Shown here: piece by piece, positions 24,961-32,144 of the stretch | How positions within the stretch are numbered: position 1 is the first letter of the stretch | Layout: every line of letters begins with the position of its first letter | DNA from: NORP294 sp047627915 | Lineage (GTDB): Bacteria; Bacteroidota; Bacteroidia; Flavobacteriales_E; Vicingaceae | DNA: 34,287 bases | Direction: 5' to 3' | Assembly: GCA_047627915.1 (NCBI GenBank) | Contig: JBLHTZ010000025.1 | Coordinates: 1 to 34,287 of the forward strand | Made by a program: the position numbers and the translations under genes | The notes under the pieces: generated by a model | Databases searched by the model: none | What the model was told of the DNA's origin: nothing | The model's input: only the letters and a program-made list of their open reading frames with translations

Positions 24961-26064
24961 TTATTTGAAGAATCCAATTACTGATTCAAAAATTGATTTT
25001 CCGTCTGATTTTGCGCTGGCCTCCTCACTTTGGAGTAAATAGGCATATGGGCGTAAGGAACCATATTGACTCATAATAATCTTTGTAATTCCGGTTAAAG
25101 GAATCGCTAAAATCATTCCTGCTATACCCCAAACTTCAGCACCAATTACAAGAGCTATTATTGCTGCCAAAGGGTTCACATTTACCTTAGATCCAACTAT
25201 ATTAGGTGTAATGAAATTGCCTTCTAGAAATTGGACAGTTCCTACTACGGCGATAACTAACAATGGATAAATTAATGAATCTTTTGTTATTAAGGCCACC
25301 ATTAAGGGTAACAAACCACCTATAAAAATGCCAATGTAGGGTACGATAGTTAAGACCGAAGAGATAACTCCCATAAAAATAGCGTACTTCAAACCCAAAG
25401 CAAGTAAGCCGATTGAATTTAGAATAGCTACTATGGCAATAACAGTTATTAAACCAATGATGTAGTTATGCACCATCTCCTTAATTTCATATGCTACAGC
25501 TAAAGTAGAGCCCTCAGTTCTTTTGTCAAGCTGCGCTAAAAAACCTTTAAAATTTTCCTTGTAAATAAGGATGAAAAACACATATATGGGAATCAACGTA
25601 AAAAAGGTAATTAGGCTTGAAGTTGCAAGTAAAGCATCTCCAAAAACGCCACTACCTGATTTAATAAGTTGATTCGCATTCTCCTTTATTAAATCCAATT
25701 GCTCTACAGCAGATACTTGAAACGTGTTGGTTATAAATAACTCAAACTTGTTAAATAAGGAGTTGAATTGCTCAACTAATCCGGGTAAATCAGTAAATAA
25801 TACTCTGGCTTGAGAAATAGTATAGTACAATCCAAAACCAAGAATTAAACTTGCCGTGAGCATGCTTATTAATGTAGCTGGAATAAGTGAAATTTTTCTT
25901 GCCTGTAAAAAACTAACAAGAGGGTGAAGAACGGTTGCGAAGAAGAAACCAAAAACGATTGGAATAAGCACAGATTTGGCAACAATAGCTCCAAAAACCA
26001 ACAAGGTTATTGAAAGTAAAACCTTCCAAAGTGTGTCAATGGAAGAGCGTTTGGTTGGATTCAT
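24961..26064 (-). CDS. AI-2E family transporter
   Basis: A 367-residue inner-membrane protein with seven to eight helices, typical of the AI-2E (PerM/TqsA-like) family. Markers are the N-terminal pair LLSITLLVFGAIVAKSVLIP and IPIVFGFFFATVLHPLVSFL, a soluble helical region at about 90-150, and the C-terminal GVISSVLTIVPYIGIFIGGL and LEGNFITPNIVGSKVNVNPL. Members export autoinducer-2 or act in ion/osmotic transport; many Bacteroidota homologues have no tested substrate. It is the last gene of a minus-strand operon with the YtxH, holin-like and 112-residue genes, and starts three bases after the last of these. It converges on the PorP/SprF gene with 14 bases between. Confidence 0.9.
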   Translation of the reverse strand: MNPTKRSSIDTLWKVLLSITLLVFGAIVAKSVLIPIVFGFFFATVLHPLVSFLQARKISLIPATLISMLTASLILGFGLYYTISQARVLFTDLPGLVEQFNSLFNKFELFITNTFQVSAVEQLDLIKENANQLIKSGSGVFGDALLATSSLITFFTLIPIYVFFILIYKENFKGFLAQLDKRTEGSTLAVAYEIKEMVHNYIIGLITVIAIVAILNSIGLLALGLKYAIFMGVISSVLTIVPYIGIFIGGLLPLMVALITKDSLIYPLLVIAVVGTVQFLEGNFITPNIVGSKVNVNPLAAIIALVIGAEVWGIAGMILAIPLTGITKIIMSQYGSLRPYAYLLQSEEASAKSDGKSIFESVIGFFK

Positions 26065-26067
26065 TAT

Positions 26068-26406
26068 TTAAGGTAATAGTTGCTTTATTAGGTTTTTAAA
26101 CTGTTTCTTTAATTTCTTGCCATATTTTTGAACAATGAATGTGCTGACTAAAGTGCTAAATGTACCATTGATTATAGATTTGGGACGTAAAAATTTTGTT
26201 ACCAATAATTTTAAAAGTTCAGGTTCAACCTTCTGCCCTTTGTCGAAACTATATTTTTCAATATCAGTTTTTAAGAAAAAATTTTCTTTTAGGTGATTCG
26301 CCTTAAACTTAATGTTGACTAACTGCTGTGCACTTTGATTTTCAACCTGGCTGATAGCATGTTGCAATGTCTCTAAGTTTCTAATTTTTGTGCCCTCTTT
26401 AGTCAT
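26068..26406 (-). CDS. Small protein of unknown function in the YtxH/holin-like operon
   Basis: A 112-residue protein I do not recognise. The N-terminal half is helical and charged (EGTKIRNLETLQHAISQVEN), the middle has the repeated pattern FKANHLKENFFLKTDIEKY, and the C-terminal third is hydrophobic then strongly basic (FIVQKYGKKLKKQFKNLIKQ). A short hydrophobic stretch (residues 82-95) could touch the membrane, and the basic tail could bind lipid head groups. It overlaps the end of the holin-like gene by eight bases and is followed after three bases by the AI-2E transporter gene, so it belongs to that operon. Confidence 0.7.
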   Translation of the reverse strand: MTKEGTKIRNLETLQHAISQVENQSAQQLVNIKFKANHLKENFFLKTDIEKYSFDKGQKVEPELLKLLVTKFLRPKSIINGTFSTLVSTFIVQKYGKKLKKQFKNLIKQLLP

Positions 26407-26743
26407 TACTATATAACTCTTTAATTATTTTATTCTGAATTGATTTACCTATAAATTTTCTTCTAAAAGCAAATAACAAAACAAGAATTACCAAATAAAC
26501 GCAAGCGATTATGCCAAAACCTGTAGAGAAATTTGTAAAATATTCAGATAGAATAAACCCTAAGAAAATACTTAAACAAATAAAAAATAGCAATAATATG
26601 CTGCCTAATATTAGGTATACAATCATTTTACTACCGTACAAGCTGAGTTTCTCTGTAGCTTTTAGCCGGTTCAACTCAATTTGACCATCGAAGTAGTCTT
26701 TTGACTCTTGAATGATTTCTTTTATCTCTTCTTTGTCTATCAT
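26399..26743 (-). CDS. Phage holin-like (Holin-X/DUF1469-type) membrane protein
   Basis: A 114-residue protein with a charged N-terminal helix (IDKEEIKEIIQESKDYFDGQ) and two close transmembrane helices (residues about 40-66 and 74-92), ending in a basic tail (FRRKFIGKSIQNKIIKELY). This matches the chromosomal phage-holin-family proteins common in Bacteroidota, which stand beside YtxH proteins and have no phage context. There are no phage genes nearby, so a lytic role is unlikely; a membrane-stress role is a guess. It begins three bases after the YtxH gene. Confidence 0.75.
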   Translation of the reverse strand: MIDKEEIKEIIQESKDYFDGQIELNRLKATEKLSLYGSKMIVYLILGSILLLFFICLSIFLGFILSEYFTNFSTGFGIIACVYLVILVLLFAFRRKFIGKSIQNKIIKELYSND

Positions 26744-26746
26744 TAA

Positions 26747-27001
26747 CTAGGTTTTGTCATTTAAAATGTTCTGTGCGGATTCCACTAGGTCATCTTTTAA
26801 TTCATTCACACTTTCCATTCCTTTCATCGCAGCACTCTCAACTCCTTCAGTAAAATCATCTTTCAATTGATTCGCTTTTTTCTTCAGTTTTTTTCTGTTT
26901 TTTTTACCTGATTCTGGGGCAAATAAGACTCCTGCTAATGCACCTGCAGCGGCTCCAACGATTGCTGCCATTACTAATTTTGAATTTCCTTTCTTACTCA
27001 T
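26747..27001 (-). CDS. YtxH-domain protein
   Basis: A protein of 84 residues with the YtxH signature: MSKKGNSKLVMAAIVGAAAG and ALAGVLFAPESGKKNRKKLK, a glycine/alanine-rich membrane segment followed by a basic turn and an amphipathic helix (KANQLKDDFTEGVESAAM). YtxH proteins are linked to general stress responses in Bacillus; their molecular role is unknown. The frame allows an upstream ATG at 27025 (eight extra residues), but the one at 27001 gives the usual MSKKG start. It is the first gene of the four-gene minus-strand operon ending with the AI-2E transporter, and is divergent from nrnA. Confidence 0.85.
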   Translation of the reverse strand: MSKKGNSKLVMAAIVGAAAGALAGVLFAPESGKKNRKKLKKKANQLKDDFTEGVESAAMKGMESVNELKDDLVESAQNILNDKT

Positions 27002-27118
27002 AATGTTAATTAATGTTTTCATCAAGTTAACTAATATTTTGCAATTTAAGTATTTTATCAGGGGTTAACTTTAATAATTGTTTAATCATCGCGGTTTATA
27101 AAAACTCATTAGAATATC

Positions 27119-27126
27119 TACTTTTG
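27119..27126 (+). promoter_or_regulatory. -7 box (TACTTTTG) next to the nrnA start
   Basis: TACTTTTG matches TAnnTTTG and ends four bases before the ATG at 27131, so the transcript would have almost no leader. The PhyH-like gene has the same box at the same distance. Confidence 0.5.
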
Positions 27127-27130
27127 AGTT

Positions 27131-28141
27131 ATGAAAAATTGGAAGGAAGTTGAAGGCAGGATTAAAAGTAGTGCACATACGGTAATTTTATCACATCGAT
27201 CACCTGATGGAGATTCTGTAGGGTCTTCTTTAGCCCTATATCATTATTTGAAAAATTTTATTGGCAACGTTCAAGTGATTACTCCCGATCCGGCGCCCAA
27301 GTTTTTGTCTTGGTTAAGTGGGTTTGATGCGATTATAAATTATCAAGAGAATGAAACACTAGTCAACGAAGAACTTCAAAAGGCTGATTTAATTTGTTGT
27401 TTAGATTTTAATACTCCAAGTAGAATGGGTGATTTGGAGAAAGCATTTCAACTGAATCAAGACGCTTATATTATTAATATTGATCATCATCAAGATCCTG
27501 ATGATTTTGCCAATTTTCAACTTTCAGAAACAAGTGCAAGTTCCACTTGTCAGTTGATTTATGATTTTATTTATGGATTAAATGGAACAGATAAATTAAC
27601 AAAAGAGTTGGGTGAAGCGATGTACACTGGGATTGTAACAGATACCGGAAGTTTTCGCTTTTCAAGTACTTCGAAACATACACACAACGTTGTTGCCGAG
27701 TTGATTGAAGTTGGAATTAATCCTGATCAAATTCATGAAAACATCTATAACAATTACTCCATTGATCGATTGAAATTATTAGGTTTTGCACTTGATCAGC
27801 GGTTTAATGTTTATGAAAATTATTGTGCTGCGATTATTTATTTATCAGAAAAAGATTTAAATCAATTCAACTTTCAAAAAGGAGATACTGAGGGCTTAGT
27901 AAATTACCCGCTTTCAGTTGCAAACATTCGTATGTCTATACTCATCACCGAAAAAGACGGAAAAGTGAAAATGTCATTTAGATCAAAAGGTGACTTCCGA
28001 GTTAACGAGCTTTCTGCAAAATATTTTAGTGGGGGAGGTCATTTTAATGCTGCAGGAGGTATCAGTGACGTTGGAGTTTTGGAAACAGTAAAAAAATTGG
28101 AAGAAATTTTCCCGGAATATGAAAAGGAACTGAATGCGTAG
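27131..28141 (+). CDS. nrnA: DHH-family nano-RNase/PAP phosphatase
   Basis: NrnA-type enzymes degrade very short RNAs and dephosphorylate 3'-phosphoadenosine 5'-phosphate. The 336-residue protein has the metal-binding motifs LSHRSPDGDSVGSS (residues 20-33), CLDFNTPS (about 95-102), NIDHHQDPDD (the DHH motif, about 116-125) and TGIVTDTGSFRFSS. The C-terminal DHHA1 domain ends with FSGGGHFNAAGG. All expected Asp and His ligands are visible. The stop overlaps the gldI start by eight bases, so it heads the nrnA-gldI-FKBP-FKBP operon. I recall similar proximity of a DHH gene and gldI in other Flavobacteriia. Confidence 0.92.
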   Translation: MKNWKEVEGRIKSSAHTVILSHRSPDGDSVGSSLALYHYLKNFIGNVQVITPDPAPKFLSWLSGFDAIINYQENETLVNEELQKADLICCLDFNTPSRMGDLEKAFQLNQDAYIINIDHHQDPDDFANFQLSETSASSTCQLIYDFIYGLNGTDKLTKELGEAMYTGIVTDTGSFRFSSTSKHTHNVVAELIEVGINPDQIHENIYNNYSIDRLKLLGFALDQRFNVYENYCAAIIYLSEKDLNQFNFQKGDTEGLVNYPLSVANIRMSILITEKDGKVKMSFRSKGDFRVNELSAKYFSGGGHFNAAGGISDVGVLETVKKLEEIFPEYEKELNA

Positions 28142-28652
28142 TCTAGTATTATTTATGCTGATAGGTTTTGTAGTTGCTTGTGCTGATGAGCCCAAGAAGG
28201 TACTTCCGTTTGAAGATTCAAAGGATTATAAAACGACGATGATTCTTTCTCACCAAGAATTTTTAAAAAAGGAAAAGAGTAGGATAAAGATCTTTATTGA
28301 TAGTTTGGGATTGCCGTTTGAAGCAACAGGAACAGGTTTGCGATATTATATTTATCAAACAAACCAAGGAGATAGTATCCAAAGTAAAGATTTTGCGTTT
28401 ATCATATATGTACTAACTTCATTAGAAGGAGACACCTTATATCAATCTCCTCATGGGAAACTTCAAGAATTTATTGTAGATTATGATAATGTAGAGTCGG
28501 GGTTGCATGAAGGCATTAAAAGAATGCGTGTAGGGGAGAAGGCTTATTTTATTTTGCCTGCACACTTAGCTCATGGTATAAGTGGAGACAATGCTGCTAT
28601 TTCAAGTCAAACTACACTCGTATATAATATTCATTTAGTAGCCAAAAAATGA
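28134..28652 (+). CDS. gldI: Gliding-motility lipoprotein GldI (FKBP-type, degenerate active site)
   Basis: A 172-residue lipoprotein (MRSLVLFMLIGFVVACADEP; Cys16). A charged helical N-terminal region (KTTMILSHQEFLKKEKSRIK) is followed by an FKBP-like domain: DFAFIIYVLTSLEGDTLYQS, ESGLHEGIKRMRVGEKAYFI and LPAHLAHGISGD. This matches GldI, which in Flavobacterium is needed for gliding and probably assists folding of envelope proteins. The FKBP tryptophan is Leu here (SGLHEGI) and the active-site Tyr of the AYG motif is His, so prolyl isomerase activity may be lost. The start overlaps nrnA by eight bases and the stop overlaps the next FKBP gene by four. Confidence 0.85.
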   Translation: MRSLVLFMLIGFVVACADEPKKVLPFEDSKDYKTTMILSHQEFLKKEKSRIKIFIDSLGLPFEATGTGLRYYIYQTNQGDSIQSKDFAFIIYVLTSLEGDTLYQSPHGKLQEFIVDYDNVESGLHEGIKRMRVGEKAYFILPAHLAHGISGDNAAISSQTTLVYNIHLVAKK

Positions 28653-29479
28653 GATTTTTAACTTTAGTTGTTCTGGGAGTACTTTATTCTTGTAAGGAAC
28701 CTGCTCCTGAATTTAAAAAGTATTCTAAAGACATTTCCTATAAATACCTTCAAGTAGGGAGTGAAAAGAACATTGCTCAAAAAGATATTTTAGAAATGCA
28801 ATTAATGGTTTTAAATGAGACAGGTGATACCTTGCATTTTGTTGAGGATTACCATTATTTTTTAGAACCATCAGCACATGTTTTGGATAGTGTATTTAGA
28901 AGATTCCATGTTCAAGATAGCATTTTACTAAAAGTCAAACGGTCTTTATTTAATGAATATTTTAAGTTTTATAAAGTTTTGCAATCCAATGAGGGAGAGG
29001 TTTTACTTTCATTAAAATTGATGAATAGTTACGATAAATCTGACGCTGACGAAGCAAAGCAAAATGATATTTCCAAGCGAGAATTGGACGAGCAGGTAGC
29101 TTTACAAAAATACCTAAGGAATCTACCCGGAATCCTAGATACCTTAGATGGTGTGTACAGGCAAATATTAATTAAAACCGACAGCACACGTATAGAATTT
29201 GGAAGTGAAGTCAGCATCCATTACAGAGGTTATTTTTTAAATGGATACGTATTTGACGATACACAGGAGAAGTCAGTAACTCCTACGTTTACTTTTGGGA
29301 GAGAATATCAGATGATTGAAGGTTTTCAAACTGCATTAAGCGGACGAAAAGAGGGTGAAAGAGTGAAAATTATATTACCTTCGCGCCACGCTTTTGGGGA
29401 GGAGGGTTCCTTGGCAGGAATTGTCCCACCTTATACTGCTGTAATTTACGACGTTAACATAATAAAAGTAATTAATTAA
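28649..29479 (+). CDS. Two-domain FKBP-type peptidyl-prolyl isomerase lipoprotein
   Basis: A 276-residue lipoprotein (MRFLTLVVLGVLYSCKEPAP; Cys15). The N-terminal half (about 25-125) looks like a decayed FKBP domain: KDILEMQLMVLNETGDTLHF, then SVFRRFHVQDSILLKVKRSL. A charged helical linker (about 128-160) leads to a clearer C-terminal FKBP domain: VSIHYRGYFLNGYVFDDTQE, FTFGREYQMIEGFQTALSGR and AFGEEGSLAGIVPPYTA. The active-site Trp is Phe (MIEGF) and Tyr82 is Phe, so activity may be weak. It starts inside the gldI stop (ATGA) and is followed at once by another FKBP gene. It is probably a periplasmic or outer-membrane chaperone. Confidence 0.8.
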   Translation: MRFLTLVVLGVLYSCKEPAPEFKKYSKDISYKYLQVGSEKNIAQKDILEMQLMVLNETGDTLHFVEDYHYFLEPSAHVLDSVFRRFHVQDSILLKVKRSLFNEYFKFYKVLQSNEGEVLLSLKLMNSYDKSDADEAKQNDISKRELDEQVALQKYLRNLPGILDTLDGVYRQILIKTDSTRIEFGSEVSIHYRGYFLNGYVFDDTQEKSVTPTFTFGREYQMIEGFQTALSGRKEGERVKIILPSRHAFGEEGSLAGIVPPYTAVIYDVNIIKVIN

Positions 29480-30394
29480 ATGAAAAAGTTAGGATTTAGA
29501 TTGAGCATTATTGCAGTAGCTATGGCTGCAGTTTCTTGTGGTAACAAAACAACTAGTCAATACCCTGGGTATGATAAGGTAGAAGAAGGTTTGTATGTAA
29601 AGTATTTTACTCAGAATAAAGAAGGCCGACAAGCGGCGAGTGGAGATATTCTTACTATGAGCATGACTTATGGAACTGAAGATTCGACGTTATTCGATAC
29701 AGGGATTAACGGCCAACCTGTTCAATTAAGAGCAGATTCAGGAAAATACATAGGAGATATTTTAACTGCTTTCATGAATATGAGAATGGGAGACAGCGCT
29801 TCAATTATTGTTAATGCTGATAGCTTTTTTATGAAGACAGCCGGCATGCCTTCAAGCCCTGATTTTATTGACTCGGCAGCAATGTTGTATTTTAATGTAG
29901 GATTGACTAGTATTCAAACTATGGAAGAAATGCAAGCAGAAGCAGATGCTAAAAATACTGAAGCTGAAGCAAATGAGATGGTAATTCTAAAGAAGTATTT
30001 AGAAGATAATAATATTATCACAGAACCAACTGAATCGGGATTGATTTTTATATCTAAGAAAAAGGGAACAGGGAAACAAGCTGTTGCTGGAAAAAAAGTA
30101 AAAGTGAATTACGAAGGAATGTTTTTAGACGGTGCATATTTTGATACTTCTGTTGAAGAAGCTGCTAAGGCAAACGGAATTTATAACCCTCAAAGACCTT
30201 ATGGTCCATTTGATTTTGATTTAGGAGCAGGTCAAGTGATTAAAGGATGGGATGAAGGTATCGCAATGTTAAAAGAAGGTGGTAAAGCTAGATTGATTAT
30301 CCCTTCAAAAATAGCTTATGGCGCTGCACCTAGACCAGGCGCTCCATTTTCAACATTAATCTTTGATGTTGAATTGATTGAAGTAATGGACTAG
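29480..30394 (+). CDS. FKBP-type peptidyl-prolyl cis-trans isomerase lipoprotein
   Basis: A 304-residue lipoprotein (MKKLGFRLSIIAVAMAAVSC; Cys20). Residues about 55-155 form an FKBP-like domain without a clear active site (DILTMSMTYGTEDSTLFDTG, DILTAFMNMRMGDSASIIVN). An alanine/glutamate-rich helix (about 156-180) links it to a C-terminal FKBP domain with the full active-site set: VNYEGMFLDGAYFDTS, FDFDLGAGQVIKGWDEGIAM, IPSKIAYGAAPRPGAPFSTL and IFDVELIEV. This is the one of the three FKBPs most likely to be an active isomerase. Its ATG directly follows the TAA of the previous gene, and a strong terminator lies 24 bases after its stop. Confidence 0.92.
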   Translation: MKKLGFRLSIIAVAMAAVSCGNKTTSQYPGYDKVEEGLYVKYFTQNKEGRQAASGDILTMSMTYGTEDSTLFDTGINGQPVQLRADSGKYIGDILTAFMNMRMGDSASIIVNADSFFMKTAGMPSSPDFIDSAAMLYFNVGLTSIQTMEEMQAEADAKNTEAEANEMVILKKYLEDNNIITEPTESGLIFISKKKGTGKQAVAGKKVKVNYEGMFLDGAYFDTSVEEAAKANGIYNPQRPYGPFDFDLGAGQVIKGWDEGIAMLKEGGKARLIIPSKIAYGAAPRPGAPFSTLIFDVELIEVMD

Positions 30395-30418
30395 TAAAAT
30401 TAGTCTTGTAAAATATTG

Positions 30419-30452
30419 AAAGCCATCTTGACAAAACAAGATGGCTTTTTTT
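30419..30452 (+). terminator. Intrinsic terminator after the FKBP operon
   Basis: AAAGCCATCTTG and CAAGATGGCTTT form a perfect 12-pair stem around a six-base loop (ACAAAA), followed by a run of T to 30452. It ends the nrnA-gldI-FKBP operon. Confidence 0.92.
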
Positions 30453-30535
30453 ATGAAAATTTGGGAAGAACTGGAGGCAACAATAACTCACATTTACCTG
30501 TTAAGAAAGAATAGAACAAACGTTCACCAACCATT

Positions 30536-30552
30536 TACCTTTGTTACTTTTG
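30536..30552 (+). promoter_or_regulatory. Tandem -7 boxes upstream of the flavoprotein gene
   Basis: TACCTTTG (30536-30543) and TACTTTTG (30545-30552) both match TAnnTTTG and are one base apart. For the second, TTC lies 19 bases upstream at 30523-30525 as an imperfect -33. The ATG is at 30591, so the leader would be about 30-45 bases. Confidence 0.5.
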
Positions 30553-30590
30553 TTATAGAACCAATTATGCGGTTATAAAATAGGAACACC

Positions 30591-32144
30591 ATGGAGAAAT
30601 ACGACTTGTGTGTGATTGGCGGAGGACCTGCGGGATATGCAGCTGCCATGAGAGCCATAGACTTTGGAAAGAAAGTGCTATTGGTAGAAAAAGACAAACT
30701 AGGTGGTTACGGCATTTACGATGGTGCTTTAGCTTCAAAAACTATGTGGGAGCTTTCTAATAAAGTTAAAACAGTTAACGACGAAATTGGCACGGACAGT
30801 AGAATTAATATGCCTTTTTCTAAAGTAAAAGAAATTATTAATGAAGCTCTTTTTGAGCGAAAATTCCAATTTTCATGTCATTTAAGGATTATTCATGCTG
30901 AAACAGGCCTAATAAATTACGAAAAAGGGATAGCCAGTTTCATTTCTAAGAATGAAATACTAATTCAAAAGAATGATGGTAAATCAATCACAGCATACGC
31001 TGAAAATACTATCATAGCAACAGGAAGTAGACCAAGAACACTGCCGAGTATAAACGTTGATGAGAAAGTTATTTTAACTTCTGATGGGATTTTGCATTTA
31101 GATGAATTTCCGAAAAGTTTAGTCATTCTTGGAGCAGGTGTCATTGGTTGTGAATTTGCAACCATGTTTTCGAATTTTGGTCAAACCAAGATTTATTTAA
31201 TTGACCGAGCAGAACGAATTTTACCTTTTGAAGATGAAGATATTGCCGATGTTGTTGCAACGAATTTAGAAAGCAATGGAGTTACGATTCATCGCGGAGC
31301 AAAATTAGTGCGAATGGATCACTTAGGTGACGCTGTAGAGTACGAGATAGAAAATATAGATGGAAGTACTGAAGTAATCCAAGTAGAAAAGGCTATGTTG
31401 TCTATTGGGAGAGTTCCAAATGTGGATGAATTAGATCTAGACAACTGTGGTGTTAAAATGAGCAAACGAGGTGTTCATATTGGAGATGAAGATACGAGAA
31501 CTAATATTCCAAACATTTATGCTGTAGGGGATGTCTCAGGTCACATGGCATTAGTGAATGTTGGTGAGCGAGAAGCAAGACATGCTGTAGTTAAGATGTT
31601 TGCGGATTTCCCTGTGAAACCAATTCATTATGAGAATATTTCAACCATAATGTTTTTAAGCCCTGAGGTTGCTGCTGTTGGGCTGAACGAGCAAAAGGCA
31701 CAAGAATTAAAAATTCCAATTCGTGTTTCAAAAATTGATTACTCAATGATTGCGAGAGCGATTGCTATGAGAAAGACAACCGGCTTCTTCAAAATTATTG
31801 TTTCTGATGATGATGATATGAAAGTTCTTGGAATGAGAGCGGTCGGGGAACATGCGTCTTCTGCCATTCAATCGGTTGCTTTGCTTATGTATATGAACAA
31901 AGGAATTGATGAACTAGCCCATATGATTCATCCGCACCCTTCCATTGTTGAAGGAGTTCAAGAGTGTGTTCGGATGTTAATTGGAAAGTCTATTTACAAG
32001 TCTTCAGTTTTTAAAGACAAACTAAAGTGTTACAAGAGAACTATTGATGGTGAAAAACTCCCGCTCCACACTTTAACCAATAATTCGGATGAAAATCTGA
32101 ACCGGGAGAAGATGAGAGAAATGAATCGTACCCGAGTTAATTAA
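30591..32144 (+). CDS. Dihydrolipoamide dehydrogenase/transhydrogenase-fold flavoprotein lacking the redox cysteines
   Basis: A 517-residue FAD- and NAD(P)-binding protein of the class I pyridine nucleotide-disulfide oxidoreductase fold. It has the FAD motif CVIGGGPAGYAAAMRA (residues 7-22), ATGSRPR, the second Rossmann motif VILGAGVIGCEFATMF, and NIYAVGDVSGHMALVNVGER. The C-terminal dimer domain keeps the His-Pro-His-Pro and Glu of IHPHPSIVEGVQE. The redox site, normally GGTCLNVGCIPSK, reads GGYGIYDGALASK here: both Cys positions are lost (Gly and Ala). Soluble transhydrogenase SthA lacks only one. Relative to Lpd there is also a C-terminal extension of about 50 residues, rich in Lys, Asn and Glu. 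A non-disulfide reaction such as NAD(P)H oxidation or transhydrogenation is possible; no substrate can be named. Confidence 0.85.
   Translation: MEKYDLCVIGGGPAGYAAAMRAIDFGKKVLLVEKDKLGGYGIYDGALASKTMWELSNKVKTVNDEIGTDSRINMPFSKVKEIINEALFERKFQFSCHLRIIHAETGLINYEKGIASFISKNEILIQKNDGKSITAYAENTIIATGSRPRTLPSINVDEKVILTSDGILHLDEFPKSLVILGAGVIGCEFATMFSNFGQTKIYLIDRAERILPFEDEDIADVVATNLESNGVTIHRGAKLVRMDHLGDAVEYEIENIDGSTEVIQVEKAMLSIGRVPNVDELDLDNCGVKMSKRGVHIGDEDTRTNIPNIYAVGDVSGHMALVNVGEREARHAVVKMFADFPVKPIHYENISTIMFLSPEVAAVGLNEQKAQELKIPIRVSKIDYSMIARAIAMRKTTGFFKIIVSDDDDMKVLGMRAVGEHASSAIQSVALLMYMNKGIDELAHMIHPHPSIVEGVQECVRMLIGKSIYKSSVFKDKLKCYKRTIDGEKLPLHTLTNNSDENLNREKMREMNRTRVN

Noticed and set aside
26399..26743. 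Prophage remnant, suggested by the phage-holin-like protein
   Set aside because: No endolysin, structural, integrase or attachment-site signal is present; chromosomal holin-like proteins beside YtxH are common in Bacteroidota.
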